Assembly: GCA_049999805.1 (NCBI GenBank) | Contig: JBNGIO010006285.1 | Location: forward strand, 357,165 to 378,443 | DNA length: 21,279 nt | Direction of reading: 5' to 3' | Source: Folioceros fuciformis | Taxonomy: Eukaryota; Anthocerotophyta; Anthocerotopsida; Anthocerotales | In this document: in pieces, positions 8,500 to 17,224 of the stretch | Layout of the letters: each line of letters opens with the position of its first letter | How positions within the stretch are numbered: the stretch's first letter is position 1 | Notes under the pieces: generated by a model | Seen by the model: only the letters and a program-made list of their open reading frames with translations | What the model was told of the DNA's origin: nothing | The model's database searches: none | Position numbers and translations under genes: made by a program

Positions 8500-9020
8500 G
8501 TGGTTCACGTACAGTATCTGGGCTTACTGCCGTAGGCTGTAAGTACTTTGAGTTCCCGACTACGGCAGTAAGCACGCTGAGTTCCCGACAGCGGTCCGGG
8601 AGGATGGCCACAGAACGGCAACCAGAGCTCCTGTGTGGACCCAGCGACGAACTGGAGTTTGTCCAGGGATTCCAGAAACTTCCTCGTCAACTCGTTGTAT
8701 CGCAGGAAGTGAACCCTTGGCAACCCTTTTTGTGGACCCTACCTACATTGTGATGGGACAATAGACGAGATAAGGAGAGCTCCAGGTCGCCTAAAGGCTC
8801 CAGCGAGGTGCTGTGGTTAGACAACAGGTTTAAGCCACCTCGGGTTGATGAGCAGGTCGTTTCCATGTATATGGAGATGGCTCATGGTGTTCCGGGTCTA
8901 GCTCTCGGGATAAGGCTGAGCATGGTTGGCGTGCCGGAGCAGGAATTGCCGTGTTGACGGCTGGAAGCGTCAGCACGTTATGCCAGCAGGGAAGCTTTCA
9001 GAAGCGATTGGGGGGCTGAA
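8500..9020 (-). pseudogene. Decayed leucine-rich-repeat gene fragment
   Basis: Read on the minus strand, several frames carry LRR-like wording: SHLHIHGNDLL (about 8882-8850), LNLLSNHSTSLEPLGDLELS (about 8836-8777), and HFLRYNELTRKFLESLDKLQ (about 8711-8652), which looks like a damaged L-x-x-N-x-L-x-G-x-x-P repeat. Frames change and stops intervene, so no intact protein is possible. It lies tail-to-tail with the intact receptor kinase and may be a relic of a related LRR gene, or the repeats may be chance leucine-rich wording. Confidence 0.35.
8522..8573. repeat. Perfect 14-bp inverted repeat, 24-base loop
   Basis: GCTTACTGCCGTAG (8522-8535) is exactly complementary to CTACGGCAGTAAGC (8560-8573). 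The word GAGTTCCCGAC occurs in the loop and again just after the right arm. Confidence 0.8.
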
Positions 9021-9029
9021 ATGTGTGGC

Positions 9030-10200
9030 GCAATCAAGTGCTGCCATTTGTCTCTGTTTTACCCTCTGCTGAAACAGTGCATAGGTAAGAAGGATTTAGT
9101 TGTGGGGCGACGAACTTGGGTACGATTTGAATGTATTCTTGGGGAACCATATCTTGCGAAGGTATGCATGTGGAGTAGTCTAGAGGAGTCTATGGGTATG
9201 TTCAGCATGGGGGAAAACCCAGACAACTGCCTTCATGTGGTGTACCATAATCTCCGCATGCGCTAAGCTTGGCAAGCCTAAGCAGGCCATACAACTGTAC
9301 CAGAAGATGGATGCATGCGCAAGTCAGGAGCGAAAGCGGATGCACATGTCTTTGTAGCTACTCGTCAAGGTTGTGCATGTGCCGCAGACTTGGGATCTGG
9401 CAGAGAAGTGCACCGCGATGAGTCGGACGGTGGGGTTCCTGCCAAAATGTTTGTTGGCACCTGCCTGGTGGACATGTACGCAAAATGTGGTGAACTGAAA
9501 GATGCACGACAGGTTTTTGACAGCATGGCCACAAAGAATGTGGTGACATGGAATGCGATCATTTCTGGGTATGCAGAAAGTGGTGAACTGAAGGAAGCAC
9601 GACAGGCTTTTGACAGCTTGAGTATAAAGAATGTGGAGACATGGAATGCCCTGATAGCCGGGTATTGGGAGCAAGGGCTCGGACATGATTGTCTTCTTGA
9701 AGGGCAGGCAGCTGTGCTCACAGATCGTGGAAAGAGGTCAGCCGAATAATGTACAGTTGCGCAACTGCTTGATAGACATGTATGCAAAATGTGGTGAACT
9801 GAAAGGTGCACACCAGGTTTTTGACAGTATGAACACACGAAATTGGTTTCATGGACTGCCATGATAGCCGGTTATACTGATCAAGGGCTCAGCCAAGAGG
9901 CGCTTGCACTGTAAGGACAAATGAAGCAGGAGGGCGTGATTTGGGCTACCAATGTGACTTTTGCTTACCTTCTGAAGGCCTGTGGAAGGGCTCGGACCTG
10001 AGGTCATGTCAAGGCTTGAACCAGAGAGACATTGTTGTAAGAGATTGGGTACCGTGTGCAACCATTCGCAGCTGTTTTTTGGCAGTTGCAAAGGTCGACC
10101 GTGAGTGTAATGACGAAGTCGGGTCCGTTCACGTACCGAGTTGGGTTTTTGTCTTCTTGAGCACAAGAACGATACCACCTGTTTCGGACAGAAGGAGCTG
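9030..10200 (+). pseudogene. PLS-class pentatricopeptide-repeat (PPR) protein pseudogene
   Basis: PPR proteins bind organellar RNA in a sequence-specific way and act in plastids or mitochondria. The remains read, across shifting frames: FYPLLKQCIGKKDLVVGRR (about 9057-9113), NVFLGNHILRRYA, ACAKLGKPKQAIQLYQKMDA (about 9260-9320), GTCLVDMYAKCGELKDARQV and NVVTWNAIISGYAESGELKE (9315-9749 frame), and VSWTAMIAGY-like and VTFAYLLKACGRA segments (about 9845-9995). DMYAKCG and WNAIISGYA are diagnostic of the PLS subfamily found in land plants. At least three frameshifts and several stops break it; a clear start and an E/DYW ending are missing. No intron is evident. Confidence 0.88.
9480..9840 (+). 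repeat. Near-identical PPR units within the pseudogene
   Basis: The word GTGGTGAACTGAA recurs at 9487, 9580 and 9791, each followed by a CACGACAGG or CACACCAGG and TTTTGACAG word. The first interval is 93 bp, i.e. 31 codons, the length of an S-type PPR motif, which suggests recent duplication of repeat units. Confidence 0.65.
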
Positions 10201-10724
10201 AGCTACCAAGATTCCCAAGATTCCAAGAGGCCCTCCCAAGATTCTGGCGTCACGCAAAATTGGTGGTGACGGCAAGAAACAGGCGTGTTTGGGAGTATTC
10301 AGCACTCTTATATTCTGAATGTGAAACGATTAACTTGATGTATACCAAACTTCCATGCATAGAGACAATGATAGTGGGTTTTGTTGGTGGGCACATGTCG
10401 GGCATTTGGATACGATAAGGCGGATGATTGTTGAGGAACAAGTGCTTGCCTTATACTTAAAGATGCCTTATACTTAAAGAAGAATTCTACTTAAGTCCAC
10501 CTGAAGGAAGGGACACCTTTTGGTCGGGAGTGCTATGTTTTGAAGTCATGAGTGTGAGTGAGTGTTTATATCATTTGTACCATTACCAAGGTATTATCTT
10601 TTCCAGCATGTGTGGGTATTTATGGACAAATAGCATCAAGTCCTTGTAGTTGGTCCAGGACTAGAAATTATATATATATATTTGTGCTGTTGCTGCTGTG
10701 ATGTTGTGGCCAAATGATGTTACT
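10201..10724. other. Intergenic; short tandem duplication and AT microsatellite only
   Basis: TGCCTTATACTTAAAGA is present twice in direct tandem (10447-10463 and 10464-10480). An AT dinucleotide run lies near 10668-10681. No coding stretch is convincing. Confidence 0.5.
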
Positions 10725-10726
10725 AG

Positions 10727-10889
10727 TAACAATGTTGGTTTGAGTGCCAAGCAAGAAAGTTCAATAGTAACAATGTTGGTTTGAGTGCCAAGCAAGAAAG
10801 TTTAATAGTAACAATGTTGGTTTGAGTGCCAAGCAAGAAAGTTCAATAGTAATAATGTTGGTTTGAGTGCCAAGCAAGAAAGTTCAATG
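10727..10889 (+). repeat. 41-bp tandem repeat, four copies, in the 5' LTR
   Basis: Units start at 10727, 10768, 10809 and 10850 with TAACAATGTTGGTTTGAGTG and differ at one or two bases. The 3' LTR has a single copy at the matching place (14961). The position is the U3 end, where enhancer-type repeats of LTR elements occur. Confidence 0.93.
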
Positions 10890-11321
10890 CAGAAGCATGT
10901 TTAGCAAAGCAAGTTACTAAGAGCATGAGTAGCATGTAGTATTCGAAAAGTGTGTGGTAGTGAATAATTGCTTAAAGCTTAAGTAAGTAGTTGCTAATTT
11001 AATGACTAGAGCTTGTGTATAAAAGGGGACCTAGCCAAGGGCTAAGGACATTACAATTGAGTTGAGTATCTCCTCAAAAGCCTTGAGAGCACAAGGTGCT
11101 AGGGCGACGCCTAGAGAGCATGTTTTGCTTGGGATGTGAGCACATGAGAGGTGTGCTGTGAAGGAGCAATCAAGAGAAGGGAGAACTAAGCTCCTAGCTT
11201 AGGCAAAGATGGGGAGTTCTCTCTAGCCCTCCAACTCTGTATGTTCTTGTTGACTCGTGGTTTGAATAAAGAGTAGCAGCAAGGGTCTGGCTGTGAGTCC
11301 TCCTAGAAGAGGAGGGCGGGC

Positions 11322-11402
11322 TACTTGGAGGCCTAGTGTTGTGTCTGGTACTTGGAGGCCTAGTGCTGTGTCTGGTACTTGGAGGCCTAGTGTTGTGTCT
11401 GG
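11322..11402 (+). repeat. 27-bp tandem repeat, three copies, in the 5' LTR
   Basis: Units start at 11322, 11349 and 11376 with TACTTGGAGGCCTAGTG. The 3' LTR has two copies (15444 and 15471). Confidence 0.92.
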
Positions 11403-11477
11403 TGTTTAATTACTGACTCTTGCTTTTGCTTCTAACTGCGTGGCTCTGCCCACCCTGCTGAAGGGGGTTTTACTTGT

Positions 11478-11490
11478 TGGTATCAGACCA
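11478..11490 (+). promoter_or_regulatory. Primer-binding site of Gypsy element, tRNA-Met type
   Basis: TGGTATCAGACCA follows the 5' LTR by three bases and matches the usual TGGTATCAGAGC at all but one of its first twelve bases. Confidence 0.8.
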
Positions 11491-11527
11491 TAGGTTGAAG
11501 CATCCTTGCCTAGTACGCTAGTTAACG

Positions 11528-11647
11528 ATGGTAGATCCTGCTGAGCTAGGTAGAGCGGAGAGGGTACGCCGCAGGAAGGATAAGGCCCTGCTTACACGAA
11601 GCCGTTGTGGAAGAGCCACGGGCGGATGTTTAAAGGTTCAATCATAG
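11528..11647 (+). pseudogene. Gypsy gag start, cut after 39 codons
   Basis: The first ATG after the primer site opens a frame beginning MVDPAELGRAERVRRRKDKA, basic and lacking structure, as gag N-termini often are. It runs into the inverted pol segment and stops at 11645-11647. No capsid or zinc-knuckle sequence remains. Confidence 0.45.
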
Positions 11648-11651
11648 TTGC

Positions 11652-12418
11652 CTTTGCTTGCGACTCAACGCATCTACAACCTTATTCTCTTTTCCAGGTT
11701 TATATCTAAGAGTCACGTCATACATAGCTAGGAAATCTTGCCATCTAGCTTGTCTCGCATTCAACTTCAACTGGTTTGAGAAGTATGCCGTGTTGATATT
11801 ATCAGTATACAACACAAAAGACGTACCTAAGAGATAGTGTCTCCAAGCCTTCAGACAATGGATGATAGCAGTCATCTCTTTCTCATAGGTGGGATACTTG
11901 CTCTCATAAGGATGCAACTTTCTTAACTCAAAAAGCTAATGGCTTTTGGTCCTGCATCAAAACTCCACCTGTAGCCACATCTGAGGCATCACAATACACT
12001 TCCACATCTCTCTTGGGGTCATACATTCTCAACACCGGAGTAGTACTCAACTTCTTCTTCAAGTATTCAAAGGCTGCCTAACACTCAGTATCCCATCTCC
12101 AAACTTTTGCCCTCTTCAAGATGTTAGTTATGGGGGCTGCTATCTTAGCAAACATATGTACGAACTCCCTGTATACAGAAGCCAAACTTCTCATCTCATA
12201 AATGCTTTGAGGGTGTTGCCAATCTTGAATGGCCTTAAATTTATGAGGATCCATCCTGATGCCCTCAGCAAAGACAATGAAACCTAAGAATGGAATCTCT
12301 GTCTTGACAAAATCACACTTTTTGATTGCCAAGAACAAAGAATTCTCTCTTAGTCTCTATAACACTTTCCTCAAGTGTTTAACATGTTCCTCCAAGGTAT
12401 GACTATAGATCAAAATGT
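11652..12418 (-). pseudogene. Inverted copy of Gypsy RT C-terminus and RNase H
   Basis: On the minus strand this is the same pol segment as 12691-13452 on the plus strand. From right to left it reads FLAIKKCDFVKTEIPFLGF (RT thumb side), then FAKIAAPITNILKRAKVWRW, then RNase H words TYEKEMTAIIHCLKAWRHYL and YTDNINTAYF, ending KENKVVDALSRKQ. The RNase H part is less damaged here than in the forward copy: the WRHYL region is in frame, whereas the forward copy has lost two bases there. An extra T (run at about 11931-11935) breaks the upstream junction instead. Right edge is just past the forward copy's YMDD motif. Confidence 0.93.
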
Positions 12419-12429
12419 GAAGAGCTTTG

Positions 12430-14774
12430 AACCATATCATAATCAAGAATGCATATTGACATGTTTGATAGGTTGAAGAGTGCCAAGTATTTCACCAAGA
12501 TAGACCTCACTATCAGATTAGGATTGCTAAGGGGCATGAGTACAAAATAGCATGTAGAACAAGGTATGGATTTTTTGAGTTTCTTATCTTGCCATTTGGA
12601 CTTGCTAACGCACCTGCCACATTTCAGACTCTTATGAATACTCTATTCATAGATCTGGTAGACAAGTGTGTTGTAATCTATATGGATGACATTTTGATCT
12701 AAAGTCATATCTTGGAGGAACATGTTAAACACTTGAGGAAAGTGTTATAGAGACTAAGAGAGAATTCTTTGTTCTTGGCAATCAAAAAGTGTGATTTTGT
12801 CAAGACAGAGATTCCATTCTTAGGTTTCATTGTCTCTGCTGAGGGCATCAGGATGGATCCTCATAAATTTAAGGCCATTCAAGATTGGCAGCCCCCTCAA
12901 AGCATTCATGAGATGTGAAGTTTGGCTTATGTATACAAGGAGTTCGTACATATGTTTGCTAAGATAGCAGCCCCCATAACTGACATCTTGAAGAGGGTAA
13001 AAGTTTGGAGATGGGACATTGAGTGTCAGGCAGCCTTTGAATACTTGAAGAAGAAGTTGAGTACTACTCCGGTGTTGAGAATGTATGACCCCAAGAGAGA
13101 TGTGGAAGTGTATTGTGATGCCTCAGATGTGGCTACAGGTAGAGTTTTGATGCAGGACCAAAAGCCATTAGCTTTTGAGTCAAGAAAGTTGTATCCTTAT
13201 GAGAACAAGTATCCCACCTATGAGAAAGATGACTACTGTCATCCATTGTCTGAAGGCTTGGAGACACTATCTCTTAGGTAGGTCTTTTGTGTTGTATGCT
13301 GATAATATCAACACGGCATACTTCTCAAACCAGTTGAAGTTGAATGCGAGATAAGCTAGATGGTAAGATTTCCTAGCTATGTATGACGTGACTCTTAGAT
13401 ATAAACCTGCAAAAGAGAACAAGGTTGCAGATGCGCTGAGTCGCAAGCAAAGTCAAGAAGTGAAAGCAATAGCAACTGTGATTGAACCTTTGGATGCTCA
13501 CAAAGAGATAAAAGAAACTTATCAGCAAGATCTTGAAGTGCCGGATTGGATGAATGGGGTGGCAAAGAAAGGAAGCAAGTTCAACCTCAGAGATGGTTTG
13601 TTGATATACAAACAAAAGAGAGTTGTGATCCCTAACTCTGTAGTCTTGAAGACAAAATTGCTTGCAGAGTGTCATGATGTGCCAAGTGCTGGTCACCGTG
13701 GAGGTGATTCAACTTATGAGAAGTTGAGGAAACTATTCTACTGGCAAGGAATGTATCGAGATACATTGGATTATGTCAAGGTATGTGCTGTTTGTCAGCA
13801 GGATAAGGTTGAGCAGGCTAAGCCGAGAGGTTTATTACAACCCCTACCTATCCCAAGAGGCCCATGGAAAAGTATTTCTATGGACTTCATCATGCCCTTG
13901 CCTCCCAGTAATGGATTTACAACTATCATGATAGTAGAGGATAGATTCACCAGACGAGCACACTTCATCCCCACCAAGAAGCGAGTGATGCTTCTAAGGC
14001 AGCAAACTTGTTCAAAACAAGTGTACAAGTATGTGTACAAGTATCATGGCTTGCTCGTGCAGATTGTGAGCGATAGAGATCCAAGATTCATAGGAGAGTT
14101 CTGGCAGCACTTGATGAGGAGTTTAAATGTGCAGCTATGCATGAGTACTGCATACCATCCAAAAACTGAAGGATTAACTGAGCGAGTCAACCGAATCCAA
14201 GAAGAATATTTGAGGCACTATGTGCAGATTGATCAAAGAGATTGGGCTGATCATCTTGATGATGCAGAGTTTTGTTATAATAACACAATACATAGCTCCC
14301 TGGGATGTAGTCCCTTTGAGATGAGTGGAAATTCAGCTTTGGTTGTGGTATCCATGCTAAATGCTGAAGTTTTCAACACTACTACCAGAGATCTACGCCA
14401 ATTTGTTGAGCAGTTGAAGGCTGGGCATGAGGTTGCCCAAAAGATATTAGCCAAGGCTTAAGCATGTCAAAAAAGATTGCTAATAAGCACATGAGAGAAG
14501 CTGTCTTCAATGTTGGGGATAAGGTTTGGGTGAAACTGAAGCATTTCACACTACCCCAAGGATTGTCTTTGAAGTTGAGACCAAAGTATGGAGGTCCATA
14601 TGTTGTCTTGAAGCGCATTGGAGAAGTGGCTTACAAGTTAACTTGCCTGACTGGATATTTGCACACAATGTGTTTCATGTATCTATGTTGAAACCATTTG
14701 CGCCAGGCAAAGAGAAAGAAGACATGAACAAGAAGAAGTACAGTATCCTGGTGGACCGTGATCAAGGACTGTGA
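12430..14774 (+). pseudogene. Gypsy pol remnant: RT, RNase H, integrase
   Basis: RT begins abruptly near 12430 ([11 protein letters not shown]; then [20 protein letters not shown]) and has YMDD at 12679-12690. RNase H follows (YCDASDVATG, then frame breaks near 13228-13380, and KVADALSRKQ). Integrase is in one 360-codon frame (13379-14461): the zinc-binding H-x-H...C-x2-C region (AGHRGG, CAVCQQDK), then the catalytic core with D in SMDF, D in VSDRDPRF and E in HPKTEGLTERVN. The last two are separated by exactly 35 residues, as in active D,D-35-E integrases. The C-terminal part (14464-14774) has VGDKVWVKLKHF, KYGGPYVVLKRIG and, after a shift, FHVSMLKPFAPG. Stops (12700-12702, 14459-14461 and others) and shifts make it non-coding as a whole. 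Confidence 0.95.
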
Positions 14775-14958
14775 GAGATTGAGGAATTCCTTGCAAAAGG
14801 TAGCGTGGCTACGAACGCTACCACAATACATGGTAAAGTTGCATGGGATCTCAACACTAGTTTGGGTAACACCAAAGGATATCCAGAGAGGCTCCTAGAT
14901 GATTGCTCGTTACACTGGTTATCACTGAGGGCAGTGATTCTTTCCTAGTGGGTGAGGA
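14775..14958 (+). other. Gypsy pol tail and polypurine tract
   Basis: After the pol stop, GKVAWDLNTSLGNTKGYPE-like wording (about 14833-14890) may be a worn chromodomain or spacer. The purine-rich AGTGGGTGAGGAAG (14947-14960) abuts the 3' LTR and is the likely plus-strand primer. Confidence 0.5.
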
Positions 14959-15564
14959 AGTAACAACGTTGGTTTGAGTGCCAAGCAAGAAAGCTCCATG
15001 TAGAAGCATGTTTAGCAAAGCAAGTTACTAAGAGCATGAGTAGCATGCAGCCCTCGGCAAGTGTGTGGTAGTGAATAATAGCTTAAAGCTTAAGTAAGTT
15101 ACTGCTAAGTTAGCGACTAGAGCTTGTGTGTAAAAGGGGACCTAGCCAAGGGCTAAGGACAGTACAGTTGAGTTGTAAATCTCCTCAAAAGCCTTGAGAG
15201 CGCGGGATGCTAGGGTGACACCCAGAGAGCATGTGTTGCTTGGGCTGTGAGCACATGAGAGGTGTGCTGTGAAGGAGTTGTTGGAGGAGGTCAAGAGAAG
15301 GGAGAACTAAGCTCCTAGCTTAGGCAAAGATGGGGAGTTCTCTCTAGCCCTCCAACTCCGTATGTTCTTGTTGACTCGTGGTTTGAATAAAGAGCAGCAG
15401 CAAGGATGCTGACTGCGAGTCCTCCTGGAAGAGGAGGGCAGGCTACTTGGTGGCTTAGTGCTGTGTCTGGTACTTGGAGGCCTAGTGTTGTGTCTAGTGT
15501 TTAATTATTGACTCTTGCTTTTACTTCTAACTGCATGGCTCTACCCACTAGAGGAGGTGTTACT
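14959..15564 (+). repeat. 3' LTR of Gypsy element
   Basis: It is the counterpart of 10725-11474, with one 41-bp unit and two 27-bp units. Its TATA position reads TGTAAAAGG (15128-15136), so it has probably lost promoter strength compared with the 5' LTR. Confidence 0.85.
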
Positions 15565-15694
15565 TTACCTTTTGTTTGGAAATCACAAACTTGTGAAAAT
15601 ATAAAGAGACATGCCAAAAGCTCAAAGTAAAAACTAGCAAAAACTTTAGTAGAGTTGCAGTGAGTGAGCAGAATATTAAAAACATATTTTCTGC

Positions 15695-15698
15695 AAAA
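15695..15698 (-). terminator. Pol III terminator of tRNA-Asp
   Basis: On the minus strand a TTTT run lies 15 bases past the tRNA 3' end; a longer T run follows near 15680. Confidence 0.65.
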
Positions 15699-15713
15699 TG
15701 CACTCTTCTAGAA

Positions 15714-15785
15714 CGCCGTTGCCGGGGATCGAACCCGGGTCACCCGCGTGACAGGCGGGAATACTTACCACTATACTACAACGAC
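15714..15785 (-). tRNA. tRNA-Asp (anticodon GTC)
   Basis: The minus strand folds as a full 72-base cloverleaf. The acceptor stem is GTCGTTG with CAACGGC and a G discriminator base. The D-arm region is TAGTATAGTGGTAAGTA (A box). The anticodon stem CCCGC/GCGGG closes loop CTGTCAC with GTC at positions 34-36, and the T-arm is CCCGGGTTCGATCCCCGG (B box, GGTTCGATCC). It has no intron, and CCA is not encoded, as expected for a nuclear gene. It reads aspartate codons GAC and GAT. All stems pair apart from wobble, so it looks functional. Confidence 0.97.
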
Positions 15786-16218
15786 TTGTCTGGAATGATG
15801 TGAAAAAAATTTATCATGTAATATAATCTAATAATTTTGTACATAATTCTCCATACCGTGGGCATAACAATACTGGCAGCAAAACGAGGATCCCGAGTCT
15901 GGGAAAGTCTTGTGATAATGGCTGCAGGTACGAAAGAGGTGTAGACCAACAAGGTTGCCAGACATTGCCTTGTTTGCAGCTGATTAAACAGATAGCTGCC
16001 ACCTTCACAAGCAGTGCAATTATGCACTTCTCCTGAACTTGAGGAATGCCAGCAAGTTCAAGGGAGCAAGAGAACGAGTAACTCTTCGTGAATGCATCGG
16101 GAACCAGACGTCGTCTGCTCTCAGGCCGCAAGTTGTTTGTGAGCGCTACCACCGTCTCCCATGCCCAGTCTCCAAACACTACACTGGACCAAGTGCAGTT
16201 ACCACTTGTGGACGTTTG
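15786..16218. other. No firm gene; open minus-strand frame of unknown meaning
   Basis: A minus-strand frame is open from about 16216 to 15814 and reads WETVVALTNNLRPESRRRLV near its start. It is in phase with the small ORF at 16219-16443 after that ORF's TGA. I recognise no family. The other frame (16027-15776) is also open, so length alone is weak evidence. Confidence 0.25.
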
Positions 16219-16443
16219 TCAGGCTCTCTTTCTCTGCCCTGTGGAGACGAGAATTTTCTTGGTGTGAACTGGCGATGCGCCTGATGGAGTCTTCGGTGCA
16301 GCTCGGAGTTCTCTTGAACTTTTGGCGGCAGCAACACATCTCACTGTTGGCTCCTTGGGGCATATGCATACTAGTAGCAGAATGATCATGACTGCACACA
16401 CAAGGTCCTTAGGCCTTGGCGCAGAAAGTCCGGCAGGCGACAT
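16219..16443 (-). CDS. Possible small secreted peptide precursor (IDA/CLE-like motif)
   Basis: The 74-residue frame starts at an ATG with G at -3. It has a basic, proline-rich N-end and a strong hydrophobic run (LVCAVMIILLLVCIC, residues 14-28) followed by VRCVAAA (34-40), a plausible signal peptide and cleavage region. Residues 50-61 read PKTPSGASPVHT. Against CLE peptides this keeps P4, G6, P9 and H11; against the IDA motif PIPPSxPSKRHN it keeps P1, P4, S5, S8 and H11. Thirteen residues follow, ending in the basic QRKRA. The layout (signal, variable part, short proline/histidine motif) suits a signalling-peptide precursor, but R1 of CLE and the ending HN are absent and ORFs this long occur by chance here. 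Confidence 0.3.
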   Translation of the reverse strand: MSPAGLSAPRPKDLVCAVMIILLLVCICPKEPTVRCVAAAKSSRELRAAPKTPSGASPVHTKKILVSTGQRKRA

Positions 16444-17224
16444 GACGAAGAGCTTACATGCGACAAAGCAAGCAAGCCTGCAATTGCAATGGCTGGCTGT
16501 GGGTCCTCTGGGTTGAGAAATGCCAACGAACTGTCAACTATTGACGGGGCACAACGCCTGTGATTGAACAATGCTGCGGAAAGCAGGCGTTCCTGGTGTG
16601 CGTTTGCGATGGTGCAGTGTTACATGCACAGTTGCGAGCTCCAAATGCACAGTGTTCTACAAGATGCAGGTCCTGGAGTTCTGCCAGCCATATTTCTACT
16701 GCGGATAGATGTGGGCATCGTAGCATCCAGACAGTTGACCAACGTGGGCAGCCCACGGAGCTTCCGAGCATGAGGAGCGGCGAAGGACATCGTTGTTGTT
16801 GTTGTTTGCAGTTGACATATGGCGACCCACCAATCCACTCTGGATCGATGCCCACCTGGCTATCACCATGATTTCTGCTGCTATCTAGCATGATACTGCA
16901 TGGCAGCTACTATCCTTCTGCCTGATGAGAGCATGCAATTGGTTCCTGACGATTCCGAAGTCAGATCGGTATGATCGGCTAGTCAACTGGACGCGAGCCC
17001 ACAGTTTAGATGTCTGGTACGCTGTCAGCTACTCACTCAAAGCCCACAAGCTGACTTGAGAAAGCCCGACTGAAGCTTGCAACCGGCATGATTATGGTTG
17101 CGTGAGAAGCACGAGTCTACACATGGGAGTCCTTGCTGACTAGAGCAGCCGTGTCCGTGCCCATGTCCTGCGCCGACTTGGAGGAGGAGCTTGGGTACGT
17201 GATTATACTATTAGCGCATGACAT
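16444..17224. other. Intergenic, no supported gene
   Basis: Overlapping open frames of 60-120 codons occur on both strands (for example 16538-16891 minus and 16560-16871 plus). None shows a recognisable domain, signal or consistent codon pattern. Confidence 0.4.

Larger units (their letters stand above)
10725..11474 (+). repeat. 5' LTR of Gypsy element
   Basis: It matches 14959-15564 along its length, about 89% by eye over the first 290 bases outside the repeats. It carries a TATA box TATAAAAGG (11018-11026) and a downstream TTTGAATAAAGAG word (about 11263) that could serve as a poly(A) signal. It is longer than the 3' LTR because of extra tandem units. Ends are good to about 10 bases. Confidence 0.85.
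10725..15564 (+). mobile_element. Rearranged Ty3/Gypsy LTR retrotransposon with internal inverted duplication
   Basis: Direct LTRs (10725-11474 and 14959-15564) enclose a tRNA-Met-type primer site, a short gag start, then a segment of pol in inverted orientation (11652-12418), then the forward RT, RNase H and integrase, and a polypurine tract. RNase H before integrase marks it as Gypsy. Gag after its first 39 codons, protease and the RT N-terminus are missing. A possible 5-bp target duplication TTACT occurs at 10720-10724 and 15560-15564, but it overlaps the uncertain LTR ends. Confidence 0.9.

Noticed and set aside
10718-10731. Palindrome TGTTACTAGTAACA at the left end of the Gypsy 5' LTR
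   Set aside because: It looked like an LTR-LTR junction, but one half may simply be the target duplication next to the LTR end; the boundary cannot be fixed from one copy.
10727-10889. Evenly spaced direct repeats resembling a CRISPR array
   Set aside because: The units are contiguous with no unique spacers, lie in an LTR, and the genome is a plant's.
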